The notes: generated by a model from the sequence alone, not told the origin. DNA of 47,255 nucleotides from Cupriavidus consociatus (GCF_017814975.1 NZ_JAGIQA010000039.1:1-47255), one strand, 5' to 3'; positions 17,124 through 25,595 are shown, counted from the stretch's first letter. Numbers and translations are program-made.

Positions 17124-18116
17124 ATGCTGCGCGTTGCAGTATTGGGTGCAGGTCGCATTGGAAAAATTCACGCAGCCAATGTCGCTGCCGACCGGCGCCT
17201 CAAGTTGGTGGTGGTAGCTGACCCGTACAAGGAAGGTGTGGAAGCCTTGGCGGCGCAACTTGGCTGCGACTCCTCCGTCGATTGCGCTGCAGCCATCGAC
17301 CGTGAGGATGTGGACGCGGTCATCATTGGAACGCCGACTGATACCCACATTGACTTGACCCTTAGGGCAGTCAGACTGGGTAAGCCAGTTCTATGTGAGA
17401 AGCCAATCGACCTCGATATCGAGCGAGCGCTTGCGGCAGTGGAGGAAATTGAACGTCACCATGGCACGGTGATGCTTGCTTTCAACAGGCGGTTTGACCC
17501 AGACGCCATGCGCGTGAAGCAGGCCATTGAAGATGGTGAGGTCGGTGACGTGAGACAAATCGTCATTACCAGTCGCGACCCTGGTCTCGCACCAACGGAG
17601 TATCTTCGGCACTCGGGAGGCATCTTCCGCGACATGACCATCCATGATTTCGATACTGCGCGCTGGTTGCTGGGTGAGGAACCCGTCGAAGTTATGGCCA
17701 TGGGGAATCGCCTGGTGGACCCTGCTCTTGAGGCGCTGGGCGATTACGACAGCGTGATGGTTCTGCTCAGGACTGCTTCCGGCAAGCAATGCCATATCAA
17801 TGGCTCGAGGCAGGCCGTGTACGGTTTCGACCAGCGCCTGGAGGTGTTCGGCTCCAAGGGCATGTTACTCAACGACAACCATAGGCCAACGACGCTGCGT
17901 CGGTGGACTAGCGGCGCGACGGACGCACGTGAGCCGCTGCTGAACTTCTTCCTTGAGCGCCACGCGGACTCGTACAAGGTCGAGCTTGACCGGTTTGTGA
18001 CGGCGTTGGAAGGTAAAACGCCTATGCCGGCAACTCCCCGGGATGGTATTCGCGCGTTGCGAATCGCCAACTGTGCCTTTGAGGCAGCCGAGACCGGGCG
18101 CTGCGTCAAAATCTGA
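17124..18116 (+). CDS. Gfo/Idh/MocA oxidoreductase, inositol 2-dehydrogenase-like
   Basis: 330-residue NAD-dependent dehydrogenase closely patterned on inositol 2-dehydrogenase (IolG), which oxidises myo-inositol to 2-keto-myo-inositol. The Rossmann motif GAGRIGKIHA lies at 8-17, the acidic residue for NAD at strand 2 (VADPY), CEKP at 91-94 with catalytic Lys93, and FRDMTIHDFDTARWLLG with Asp170 and His174. These positions match the known IolG triad closely. Ribosome binding site AGGAGAC precedes the ATG. It follows the SDR by about 220 bases. Related enzymes also act on scyllo-inositol or glucosides, so the substrate is not certain. Confidence 0.9.
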   Translation: MLRVAVLGAGRIGKIHAANVAADRRLKLVVVADPYKEGVEALAAQLGCDSSVDCAAAIDREDVDAVIIGTPTDTHIDLTLRAVRLGKPVLCEKPIDLDIERALAAVEEIERHHGTVMLAFNRRFDPDAMRVKQAIEDGEVGDVRQIVITSRDPGLAPTEYLRHSGGIFRDMTIHDFDTARWLLGEEPVEVMAMGNRLVDPALEALGDYDSVMVLLRTASGKQCHINGSRQAVYGFDQRLEVFGSKGMLLNDNHRPTTLRRWTSGATDAREPLLNFFLERHADSYKVELDRFVTALEGKTPMPATPRDGIRALRIANCAFEAAETGRCVKI

Positions 18117-18185
18117 GATCGGTCTTCATCGGAGCGATACAGGCAACGAGATCGTCATACATGGGTTGACAACTAGGCTACGTTA

Positions 18186-18220
18186 GCCATATTTGAAGAC
18201 TACAGGTCTTCAAATATGGC
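18186..18220. promoter_or_regulatory. Perfect 15-bp inverted repeat overlapping the LysR start codon
   Basis: GCCATATTTGAAGAC at 18186-18200 and GTCTTCAAATATGGC at 18206-18220 form a perfect dyad with 5-base spacer TACAG. The right arm contains the ATG at 18216. The AT-rich core symmetric halves fit a LysR-type autoregulatory operator; as RNA it would fold the start codon into a 15-bp stem. Confidence 0.75.
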
Positions 18221-19136
18221 ACAACCCATGGCTAAACTGGATTCATTCGGCGGAATCATAATCTTTGTCGCTGCCGCAAAAGCCCGGAGCTTCACCGAGG
18301 CGGCTGAACAGCTAGGGATGACCAAGTCCGCTGTGGGGAAGTCCATAGCGAAGCTTGAGGAGCGGTTGGGGGTCAAGCTGTTTCACCGCACAACACGTAG
18401 CATCGCTCTGACTGCGGATGGCGAGGCATATTTTTCCGCCTGCGCTGGCGCGCTGGACGATATTTCCGCGGCTGAGAGCGCACTGGGCCCCGGCCAACAT
18501 CGACCAGTGGGTCGCTTGCGGGTCGATATGCCGGCAGCATTCGGTCGACGTATCCTTGTACCCATCCTGCTCCGGATTGGGCGCGACCAGCCCGCGCTCC
18601 AGTTCACCATGACGTTCTCGGATTACCTCATCGACCCGATTGAAGAAGGTGTCGACCTTCTCGTACGGTTTGGGGAACTGGAAAGCTCGAGCGCGCTGGT
18701 CGCCCGCCGGCTAATTAGCACAAGAATGGTCATTGCTGCAGCTCCCGACTATGTCGCAAGGCGAGGCGAGCCCCAGACAGTTGATGAACTGCAAGACCAT
18801 GCATGCATCGTTGGGCACCGCCGTGGACAGCCGCTGTCCTGGCGTATAACTCAGCAGGGCCAGCTTTTCCGCATTATTCCTCCGCCGACACACCAAATCA
18901 CCGACGGTGACGCCATCATCGATGCGGCAGTTGCGGGCTTAGGTATTTGCCAGATGCCAATGTGCCTCATAAGAGAGCACCTGAGGGCGGGTACGCTGGT
19001 CTCTCTTTTGGACTCAGTTGCGACCGAAAACATCGACGTCCATGTTGTTTGGCCCAAGGTCGCGCACCTTCGACCGAAGGTTCGGTATGTAGTGGATACT
19101 CTGGTTGATCTTGCGGCATCAGGCGCGCTGGACTGA
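18216..19136 (+). CDS. LysR-family transcriptional regulator (second)
   Basis: 306-residue LysR-type regulator. The N-terminal helix-turn-helix reads FVAAAKARSFTEAAEQLGMTKSAVGKSIAKLEERLG (in parts, residues 13-48), followed by FHRTTRSIALTADG and a substrate-binding domain (VGRLRVDMPAAFGRRILVPIL onward). The ATG at 18216 lies inside a perfect palindrome and has only AGG as a weak ribosome binding site; the in-frame ATG at 18228 is an alternative four residues later. It is in the same direction as the inositol-dehydrogenase-like gene, with about 100 bases between, so it probably has its own promoter and controls itself and perhaps the SDR and dehydrogenase genes. Confidence 0.9.
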   Translation: MAQPMAKLDSFGGIIIFVAAAKARSFTEAAEQLGMTKSAVGKSIAKLEERLGVKLFHRTTRSIALTADGEAYFSACAGALDDISAAESALGPGQHRPVGRLRVDMPAAFGRRILVPILLRIGRDQPALQFTMTFSDYLIDPIEEGVDLLVRFGELESSSALVARRLISTRMVIAAAPDYVARRGEPQTVDELQDHACIVGHRRGQPLSWRITQQGQLFRIIPPPTHQITDGDAIIDAAVAGLGICQMPMCLIREHLRAGTLVSLLDSVATENIDVHVVWPKVAHLRPKVRYVVDTLVDLAASGALD

Positions 19137-19760
19137 TATGATCGTCCCTTTCGTGTTGATAGAAAGAATTTGCTATCACAAGTGTACGGTGCCCCAAACC
19201 GATCCACTGCTTAAGCTGGCGTAATTGGCGGCGCTATCCGGCCCGCAAAAACTCCTGCGTTTGCCCCGCATTGACCGCCCGCTTGAGCCAGGCCTGCATC
19301 TCGCCCTGTCCGTCCAAGGCCAGTCCTTCGGCATTGCAGACCGCCGCCGACAGGGCTGGCGGCGGATCAAAGCACCCTGTCGACCGCAGTTCCTCCATGG
19401 TCAGGGCGTAGTCGGCCATCTCTGCCTGGATCCCGCGGGTCGCCGCCGCCCGCCACTACCTTCCCCCCGCCGGGGTGGCGCCACCCGCAATTCTGCCAGT
19501 AGGTGGCGCGCTAGCGCCGCTTCGGCCCCGGCGCGTTCGGCCCTGCGCTGCAGGTCGCGAGCCGATTTGGGGTGATCGTCCTTTTTCTGCAGATTGATAC
19601 GGTGACCGGTCCGGAAACCCGCTCGCAGCAAGGCTTCCGAGGTCCCTTCTATCGAAAATTTCGACGCATTCGCAAGTCATTGACTCCCAATGAATTTTGG
19701 GGGCGCGACCGTATCAAATTGCAGCAATAGGACAATCACCCTTGTAGCACCCGGACTGCA
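19137..19760 (-). other. Decayed sequence with protein fragments, no intact gene
   Basis: On the minus strand, 19234-19419 reads MADYALTMEELRSTGCFD with a tail AVNAGQTQEFLRAG, and 19401-19631 reads MLRAGFRTGHRINLQKKDD and AERAGAEAALARHLLAEL. Both look like real protein pieces in different frames, perhaps of one broken gene, but I do not recognise the family. The block marks the start of the mobile and defence region. Confidence 0.35.
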
Positions 19761-20093
19761 TCAGCGCTCAACGCCAATTCGAGACTGGCCGCCTGCCACA
19801 CGAAGCACGTTGCCCTCTGGCGTAATCTGCCTCGGAATGTCGTTGAATGTCGGCCTGCCCGGCCTTGTCGTTGTGGCCGACCGTAATGTTGATACTTCCG
19901 CTACTCGACGCGTCCGGCTGCATGCAGGAGGGCCTACACGACTTTTCTTCGGTTTGCGTGCCGATGGCTTAAGGTGTTTCCCGGCAGAACTGTGCGCCTC
20001 CGGCGGGTTCCATACTTCTATGTAGCGCTCGCCGGCAAACGCCGATGTTGCAAGTACCATCGTTACCAGGCCGTAAAGCAGATTCTTGGCCAA
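19761..20093 (-). CDS. Small secreted hypothetical protein
   Basis: From a TTG at 20093 the frame codes for about 110 residues starting MAKNLLYGLVTMVLATSAFA, a clear signal peptide with an AFA cleavage motif, then GERYIEVWNPPEA and a basic, Ser/Thr/Pro-rich mature part with SRVGPPACSRTRRVAEV and RPTFNDIPRQITPEGNVLRV. The ordered C-terminal segment suggests a real, exported protein of a family I only know as hypothetical in Burkholderiales. The start codon is inferred; an ATG at 20225 in frame would place the signal peptide internally. No function can be given. Confidence 0.5.
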   Translation of the reverse strand: MAKNLLYGLVTMVLATSAFAGERYIEVWNPPEAHSSAGKHLKPSARKPKKSRVGPPACSRTRRVAEVSTLRSATTTRPGRPTFNDIPRQITPEGNVLRVAGGQSRIGVER

Positions 20094-20209
20094 TATCGTC
20101 TCCGCGTTGTGTTTTGGCGACCGCAGCAAGTCAGCATCTGGTCGCGGCGTATTCTCGCACGCCGGGCCGCGAGCCAACTCGGATGTTATCCCAATGAATT
20201 CCGTCTCGG

Positions 20210-20494
20210 TCAGCTCGAGTAGCATACCCTGTTGCCATACCATAGAAGTGGACCGACCAAAGCGAGCAACGCCCAGATCGTCCGCGCCATCTTGTTGGCC
20301 AGCGCTACCGTCACTACGTTCTTCGGTCGCCGCTTGCTGATCTGCTCGTCGACCTGACCCGGAACCAGTCCAAGCCATGCCGCAAACTCCCGCCCCGATT
20401 TGAACGCTTTCGGATCTCCCATCGTCGCCACCGCGGCTGCCAGCTTGGACACCTCAGACGCCCAAACCGGCCTGCCTCTTATTTTGGCGTGCAT
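20210..20494 (-). pseudogene. IS110-family transposase C-terminal remnant
   Basis: A 94-residue frame with AAAVATMGDPKAFKSGREFAAWLGLVPGQ, the conserved C-terminal (transposase IS116/IS110/IS902) motif, followed by QISKRRPKNVVTVALANKMARTIWALL. The usual GGK-LGISKRGD segment between them is missing or altered and the N-terminal RuvC-like domain is absent, so this is a dead fragment. It abuts the 3' end of the abortive-infection gene, with a 16-base overlap. Confidence 0.75.
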
Positions 20495-21723
20495 GCCTCT
20501 CTGTGGCGGTAGGTGTCGGTGATGAAGTCGATAAAGGCGACAGCCGAGGCTACGGCCAATCGGGCGTGACGTGGTTGCAGACCCCGATATTGGCCGTCAC
20601 GGCCATGCCCGGTGCCGTAGAGACCACGCAACTGTGCCAGGTTGTTTGTCAGCTGAGTGAGGTTACGTAGGATCAGGCGGATGTTCTCCGCACCCTTCGC
20701 TTCATCGTTGATTCCCTCTGGGACAAGTTGCAGCTCTTTCGCGATTTTTTTAGTGAGGTCGCCGAGATCCTCGGATTTCGTGAAGCCAACACCCCGCTTG
20801 GTGAGAATCGTCTTGCAGCAGGTTTCAACGAGCTCCTTTGCCGTTCCAATGGCTAGCGCCGGGTCCTGCTCCACTGCGTTCTCGACGCGCTCGATCTCCT
20901 TGGCCATCCAGCCCGCGTCCAAGGCATCGGCAACGTTCCGGGCGCGTGACACGACCCGCGAGGCATGGTGACTGACTTGACGATAGGCAAACCGGGGGCG
21001 GCCCGCGATTCGCTCCTCCTCATAGAGTTCCCAGCCGGCCGGGCGCAATTGCTCGTTGAAATGCAGCACCAGCTTGATCGCCTCGTCCCGGACCGGCCGT
21101 ACCACGGGATGGACAACTTCGCACAGGAAGCGCAAGAACTGGTCGCTTGTGCCGCCGATCAGGTCGAAGCGATCATCGTTGAAGACCCAGTCGCGATCCC
21201 AGTCGTCGTTATTGATGCAGTGCTGCCAGATGTCACCCGCGGCGTCCTGATAGCGGCTGTCGGTGGAAGGCAATCGCTGCAAGTCGAAAATGCGACTCAG
21301 GAATTCGACATCATCGAGCGTCCCGCACCAGACGACATTCTCGAGCCGCATGCCATCCAGGATGTTGATGCGGACCTGCCTCGGCAACTCCGCATTTGCC
21401 GAGCGCCAGTCCTTGAGCCTCACCTTCGCAGGGATGAGCTTGGCGGAGTACCAGTCCTGAAAGTCGGTCTCCAAGATTGTTTTCAGTCGCGCGCTGATCT
21501 GTTCTTCCAGCTGCGCTCGCTTTGCGCCCAGGCGGGCGAACTCCTGCGCGGGGATCTCGATCTGGATTTCCCAGATTTCGGTGCCGCCGTTCCAATTGTC
21601 GTAGCCCGTTTGCTCCGCTTTCGCAGGATGTTCTCGCACGAGTCGAGCCGCCTCGCTCATGCCCTCAGCCAAAAGCAGCGCATAGACTGTCCCAAGCGTT
21701 TCCTCCAACCGTTCTTTTTCCAC
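20479..21723 (-). CDS. Abortive infection family protein (Abi C-terminal domain)
   Basis: 414-residue cytoplasmic protein. The last 150 residues fit the abortive-infection C-terminal domain: a long helix with AIGTAKELVETCCKTILTKRGVGF, the LGDLTKKIAKEL segment, NLTQLTNNLAQLRGLYGTGHGRDGQYRGL with the conserved LRxxxGtGHG motif, and HARLAVASAVAFIDFITDTY. The first 250 residues (many Trp, Asp and Arg) are unrecognised. Such proteins are implicated in stopping phage spread by killing or arresting the infected cell. It is intact and flanked by IS110 remains and an AT-rich gene on the same strand, as is usual in defence islands. Confidence 0.8.
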   Translation of the reverse strand: MEKERLEETLGTVYALLLAEGMSEAARLVREHPAKAEQTGYDNWNGGTEIWEIQIEIPAQEFARLGAKRAQLEEQISARLKTILETDFQDWYSAKLIPAKVRLKDWRSANAELPRQVRINILDGMRLENVVWCGTLDDVEFLSRIFDLQRLPSTDSRYQDAAGDIWQHCINNDDWDRDWVFNDDRFDLIGGTSDQFLRFLCEVVHPVVRPVRDEAIKLVLHFNEQLRPAGWELYEEERIAGRPRFAYRQVSHHASRVVSRARNVADALDAGWMAKEIERVENAVEQDPALAIGTAKELVETCCKTILTKRGVGFTKSEDLGDLTKKIAKELQLVPEGINDEAKGAENIRLILRNLTQLTNNLAQLRGLYGTGHGRDGQYRGLQPRHARLAVASAVAFIDFITDTYRHREACTPK

Positions 21724-21844
21724 GCGGCGCGCCCTGTTTCAAGTGTCGTTCGTCAGAATCACAGCAGTGCGTTCGAGGCGGCGAACAACTTCACTGCGCG
21801 TGCCACTGTTGCCCGTGTCTCGACGTCGTCGCCAAGGGACAGGC

Positions 21845-22852
21845 CTAAATTGTGCCATCCCTTCTGACCACAATGCCCTGCCCTGGCACGGTAAATTTTG
21901 TCCCTTGGATGTCCAATAGCCAAATACCACCTAGCTTGTTAAGCAACAAGACACCTTCTAACTTCTCGTTATCTTTACATACGGTTTGCGATTTAAGCCT
22001 CACACGTCCGCAAACATCGCTCGGCAAAAACAGATCAACCGCATCTCGCTCGGCCACTCCTACGGAAACTGCCATTACTCTCAATAATGGGCTCGTTGCA
22101 TTCTGCGCCGCAACGGAGGCGACGAGCGAGATTATCATGAATATCAACGGCAGCGTGCGATTATCGCGAGGAGATATTCCAACCAAGGTGGAGTACAATA
22201 TTATTTGAACCGACAGTGCAAAATATAAATACGGGGGGTTATCCTTGCTTCCAAGGCTAAACAAAGAGGCGGCGGATATTATAGCAATAAGAGTGCAAAA
22301 TCCGATGGCTAACAGGTTCCAAACTAACTGTTTCATCGATTCGTTCGGTAGCCGGCCGTTGAAACATAGGAAAAGGCCTACAAGCAGAAATGCAAGCCAA
22401 GATGCGCCCCACACATAACTCCAGTGGTCGATGCCGCGAAGCCCATTTGAACTGTTTATCGAGATAGCCGATATTACAATCAACTGCGCGAGAACGATTC
22501 TAAGTAACGCTATTTTCAATATGGGCCATCGCGTGGGGCCTGATGAAGGAATTGGACTTTCGCTAGTTAGTCTAAATCCCCAGCCGGCTGCGCTTAATCC
22601 GAAACTCATAAAGATGACAAAAAATAATCCCACAATAAAGGTTTCAAGAACTACAAGCGCTCCTTGTCCAAGCGTAACGTCTGGCGAGAATCCAATGGAG
22701 AGAAAATAAGATGACAGCAAGAATAGTCCAATGCCAGAACTGCAAGCTGCCACTAGTTTTGGGGATCCCTCTTGCAAAAGAAGCTGCGTCCAGGATGGCG
22801 TGCTGGCGTTCGATACGCGGCGTGGGCGCGCATTTGATCTAATCGGATTCAT
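21845..22852 (-). CDS. Multi-pass membrane protein of unknown function
   Basis: 335 residues from ATG 22852 (a TTG start at 22906 in frame would add 18). Seven to eight hydrophobic segments are visible, e.g. SSGIGLFLLSSYFLSIGF, LVVLETFIVGLFFVIFMSF, IALLRIVLAQLIVISAI, SWLAFLLVGLFLCF and LPLIFMIISLVASVAA. A soluble C-terminal domain of about 80 residues follows, rich in beta strands (LKSQTVCKDNEKLEGVLLL, GGIWLLDIQGTKFTVPG). Base composition is clearly more AT-rich than neighbours, a sign of recent transfer. It is upstream of the abortive-infection gene on the same strand, 121 bases apart, and could be a partner. No known family is recognised. Confidence 0.6.
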   Translation of the reverse strand: MNPIRSNARPRRVSNASTPSWTQLLLQEGSPKLVAACSSGIGLFLLSSYFLSIGFSPDVTLGQGALVVLETFIVGLFFVIFMSFGLSAAGWGFRLTSESPIPSSGPTRWPILKIALLRIVLAQLIVISAISINSSNGLRGIDHWSYVWGASWLAFLLVGLFLCFNGRLPNESMKQLVWNLLAIGFCTLIAIISAASLFSLGSKDNPPYLYFALSVQIILYSTLVGISPRDNRTLPLIFMIISLVASVAAQNATSPLLRVMAVSVGVAERDAVDLFLPSDVCGRVRLKSQTVCKDNEKLEGVLLLNKLGGIWLLDIQGTKFTVPGQGIVVRRDGTI

Positions 22853-23364
22853 GTTCAAATAATGAGTGCGAGTTCTGAACTGAGGGTAGAATCGCACGAT
22901 GGACAATTCAGGCGCATATGTAACCGCAAGTTTTAGGACCGCAGTAGTTCAGCGCCACGCCAATAGAACGACAAATCCCAAGCATAATTGCACCCCGCTT
23001 TGGGGGTATAAGCAGCCCGGTTGCTAAACGCGGTTGCATTACGTGCCGAAACGCGGTCAGCTTGTCGAGCGCGCCCATTGTGGCCCCCCCGGGTCGCGCG
23101 CGATCCCGTGTACCGCGTCACGGTACGTCCGGGCAACCCGTCGAAATTGGGGTGAAGGTCTTGGGAGCATCGTGTCCGCTTAACGAATAGCTGGGCACGT
23201 GAACACTGTCGAAGACGCAGACCAACTGCGGGCGCTGGCCATGGATGATGTCAGAAGGGGCGGGCGCGGGGTAGTGAGTTGCTTGAGCCGAGCCCGGCCA
23301 CCCCTCACAACGCTCCTCTGCAGACGGTCGCTTCCGACATGAAGGGACACGATCTCGCAAAGTG
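22853..23364. other. Intergenic stretch in the defence region
   Basis: About 510 bases with no supportable gene. The stretch at about 23040-23330 is GC-rich while 22853-22990 is AT-rich, suggesting a junction between DNA of different origin. Short minus-strand frames (22933-23136, 23118-23387) show no domain. Confidence 0.4.
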
Positions 23365-23394
23365 CTGTATATACATACAGTATTCATCTATAAT
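23365..23394 (+). promoter_or_regulatory. SOS (LexA-type) box overlapping a promoter with a consensus -10
   Basis: CTGTATATACATACAG at 23365-23380 fits the LexA box consensus CTGT-N8-ACAG exactly, with an alternating AT centre. TATAAT at 23389-23394 is a perfect -10 hexamer, and with a 17-base spacer its -35 position would fall inside the box, so LexA binding would block it. The first gene downstream is the XRE/ImmA gene at 23642, about 240 bases away. Confidence 0.7.
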
Positions 23395-23641
23395 GGACAA
23401 GGAACACTATTTGGCGGTTGCTGGCGTACGGCCGCTACGCTGCAGATAGACCGGGGCGGCGATAACGGATAATCTGAGATCTATGTGTGTCAACTTTCCC
23501 TACCGCCAAGTCAGATGCGCTGCTCAAAGACGTTGACTATGTTACCCTCAGAAGCAGTAGATTCTGGGCATGAAGAAAAGTAGGGCAAGCTGTCCTGGCA
23601 TGCGCTGACACAAGAGCCTCCTACCGATATTTTCGCTAACG

Positions 23642-24823
23642 ATGCCGCAAGTAAATCCTCAAATCCTCCGGTGGGCCAGGGAGACAGCCGGGTTCAATCT
23701 GGAGGAAGCTGCGAAGGCGCTTCAGATCGGCGGCGCGAGAAGGCCTGCTGACGAGATCCTTCACGCCTACGAGGAGGGAGAGATCTCGCCAAGCCGGCCT
23801 CTCCTCCTCAAGATGGCGAAGCAGTATCGCCGCCCTCTGCTTGCATTTTACTTGGCGCATCCTCCTCAACGAGGCGAGCGCGGCGAAGATTTCCGGACAC
23901 TGCCCTTCGAGCGTGAGCACGAGAGCGCACCCAAGCTGGACGCTCTAGTCCGTGATGTTCATGTTCGGCAGCACCTGGTCCGTGGAATTCTTGAGGATGT
24001 AGAGGAGGCAGAGCCCTTGCCTTTCGTCGGAAGCATTACGTTAAAGCATTCTGTTAACGATGCAGCCAGACTGATTTCCGAGAAGCTTCGATTCGATATT
24101 GGAGAATTTCGGCGAAGGAAGACGATTGAGGACGCATTTGGATATCTCCGCGGGCTGACTGAAAAGGCCGGGGTCTTTGTCCTTTTGATCGGTAACCTGG
24201 GCACTCATCACACAGCATTCAACACCGAAGTTTTTCGAGGCTTTGCCCTTGCCGACCGCGTCGCACCTTTCATCGTAATCAACGATCAGGATGCCAAGTC
24301 GGCATGGGCATTTACCTTGCTCCATGAGCTCACTCATATCTGGCTAGGTGCGACAGGCGTTAGCGGGTCGGATTTTGAACAACACATTGAACAGTTCTGT
24401 AACGACGTTGCTAGTGAGATCCTTCTCCCAGATCAAGAGCTAGCTCAACTTCGAGGGATCGGCGATGATCTACAAGAAGGCGCGGCTCTGATCGGCGAAT
24501 TCGCTAGCCGGCGCCGCATAAGTAGAGCCTTGGTTGCGTACAGATTGCTAAAGGCTAATCGCATTCCACTTCGGCTATGGCGTGCATATTCGGAAGAATT
24601 CCGGAAAGCTTGGGAAAGCGAAAAGGCTGCAAAGAAGAAGGCCAAGGGATCAGACGACGAGGGTGGCCCGAACTACTATGTCGTCCGCCGCCATAAGGTT
24701 GGTGCGGCATTGCTTGACGTAGTTCGTCGGGCGATGGCGGAGGGATTTGTTACCCCTACTAAAGCGGGCCGCGTTCTTGGCGTTCGAGCAAACAACGTAG
24801 AAGCCCTTGTAAGGGCCAACTAA
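23642..24823 (+). CDS. XRE-family HTH plus ImmA/IrrE zinc metallopeptidase
   Basis: 393-residue cytoplasmic protein. Residues 4-70 form an XRE-like helix-turn-helix (ILRWARETAGFNLEEAAKAL, EISPSRPLLLKMAKQYRRPL). Residues about 165-300 are an ImmA/IrrE peptidase with the zinc motif HELTH at 228-232 and a downstream EQFCNDVASEILLP that supplies the third ligand. The last 100 residues add a short helix and an unassigned region. ImmA-like proteases cut repressors, as in SOS-linked element induction. It ends one base before the DUF4411 gene, so they are one unit. An SOS box lies upstream. Confidence 0.9.
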   Translation: MPQVNPQILRWARETAGFNLEEAAKALQIGGARRPADEILHAYEEGEISPSRPLLLKMAKQYRRPLLAFYLAHPPQRGERGEDFRTLPFEREHESAPKLDALVRDVHVRQHLVRGILEDVEEAEPLPFVGSITLKHSVNDAARLISEKLRFDIGEFRRRKTIEDAFGYLRGLTEKAGVFVLLIGNLGTHHTAFNTEVFRGFALADRVAPFIVINDQDAKSAWAFTLLHELTHIWLGATGVSGSDFEQHIEQFCNDVASEILLPDQELAQLRGIGDDLQEGAALIGEFASRRRISRALVAYRLLKANRIPLRLWRAYSEEFRKAWESEKAAKKKAKGSDDEGGPNYYVVRRHKVGAALLDVVRRAMAEGFVTPTKAGRVLGVRANNVEALVRAN

Positions 24824-24824
24824 T

Positions 24825-25346
24825 ATGGTGGCTAAAAAGCTATACCTATTGGATGCAAACGTTCTTATCACCGCACATCGGGAGTACTATCCGATTGATA
24901 TGGTGCCCGAGTTCTGGGCTTGGCTACTTCACATGGCGCAGGCCGGTATCATCAAGATGCCCCTGGAAACATATGAAGAAGTGAAAGATGGTGGAGGCAA
25001 GGTCAAGAAAGATGCTCTAGTTGATTGGCTGGGCCAGGACGAAGTCAAGGATGCCCTTGTGCTCGACGAAGAAGTCCACCCGCCCTTGGTAGACCAGGTC
25101 GTCGCTACCTATGCCCCCGATCTAAATGACACGGAAATCGAGCAGCTTGGGCGCGACCCGTTCCTAATTGCGCACGCCCTCACTGACGTCAACAATCGGA
25201 TTGTAGTCTCAATCGAGGTGTCCGCTCCGGGAAAGAAACGCGCGAATCGCCGTGTACCGGATGTTTGCAGGGATAACGATGTCCAGTGCTGTAATACATT
25301 TGCAATGTTACGCACACTCAAGTTCAGTACGTCCTGGCAGCTATAG
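24825..25346 (+). CDS. DUF4411 protein (PIN-like nuclease, probable toxin)
   Basis: 173 residues. The N-terminus KLYLLDANVLITAHREYY is the first strand of a PIN-domain ribonuclease with Asp10; other acidic positions are Glu49-Glu52 region (ETYEEVKDG), Asp111 (RDPFLIAHAL) and Asp146-Asp152 (PDVCRDNDVQC). DUF4411 members are commonly linked to XRE/ImmA partners in a toxin-antitoxin-like arrangement. Its start follows the upstream stop by a single base, which indicates tight coupling. Toxicity itself is inferred from the family pattern, not shown by sequence. Confidence 0.85.
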   Translation: MVAKKLYLLDANVLITAHREYYPIDMVPEFWAWLLHMAQAGIIKMPLETYEEVKDGGGKVKKDALVDWLGQDEVKDALVLDEEVHPPLVDQVVATYAPDLNDTEIEQLGRDPFLIAHALTDVNNRIVVSIEVSAPGKKRANRRVPDVCRDNDVQCCNTFAMLRTLKFSTSWQL

Positions 25347-25509
25347 GCGCTTCCGGCAAGGGATATCGTACCTTTCGTGGAAAGGCGCGATGATCAACTG
25401 GAGAGCCGCCGTCAGCAAGGCTCTACTGTTCTTCGCGCAACCAGCGATGTTGCAAAGCATTGATTCGCGATAGCTTTTTGGGCCAGACCGCCAGATTCGT
25501 CGCACCCGG

Positions 25510-25550
25510 AGCGCCACCAGATCATTCTCCTCTTGGTGGCGCTTTCGTTT
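25510..25550 (+). terminator. Terminator downstream of the ImmA-DUF4411 pair
   Basis: AGCGCCACCA at 25510-25519 and TGGTGGCGCT at 25534-25543 form a perfect 10-bp stem with a 14-base loop, followed by TTCGTTT. It lies 163 bases after the DUF4411 stop. Confidence 0.65.
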
Positions 25551-25595
25551 GGGCATTCCCGGCACTCGCTCATGAGCAGCACCAACCTCGGCCGG

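Noticed and set aside
19234..19631. Plasmid transfer or replication protein remnants
   Set aside because: The fragments look protein-like but I cannot name the family, and no relaxase, partition or origin feature is nearby.
20965..21867. A 300-codon plus-strand open frame opposite the abortive-infection gene
   Set aside because: It is antisense to a gene with a recognisable domain, and its composition reflects the complement of that gene's codons.
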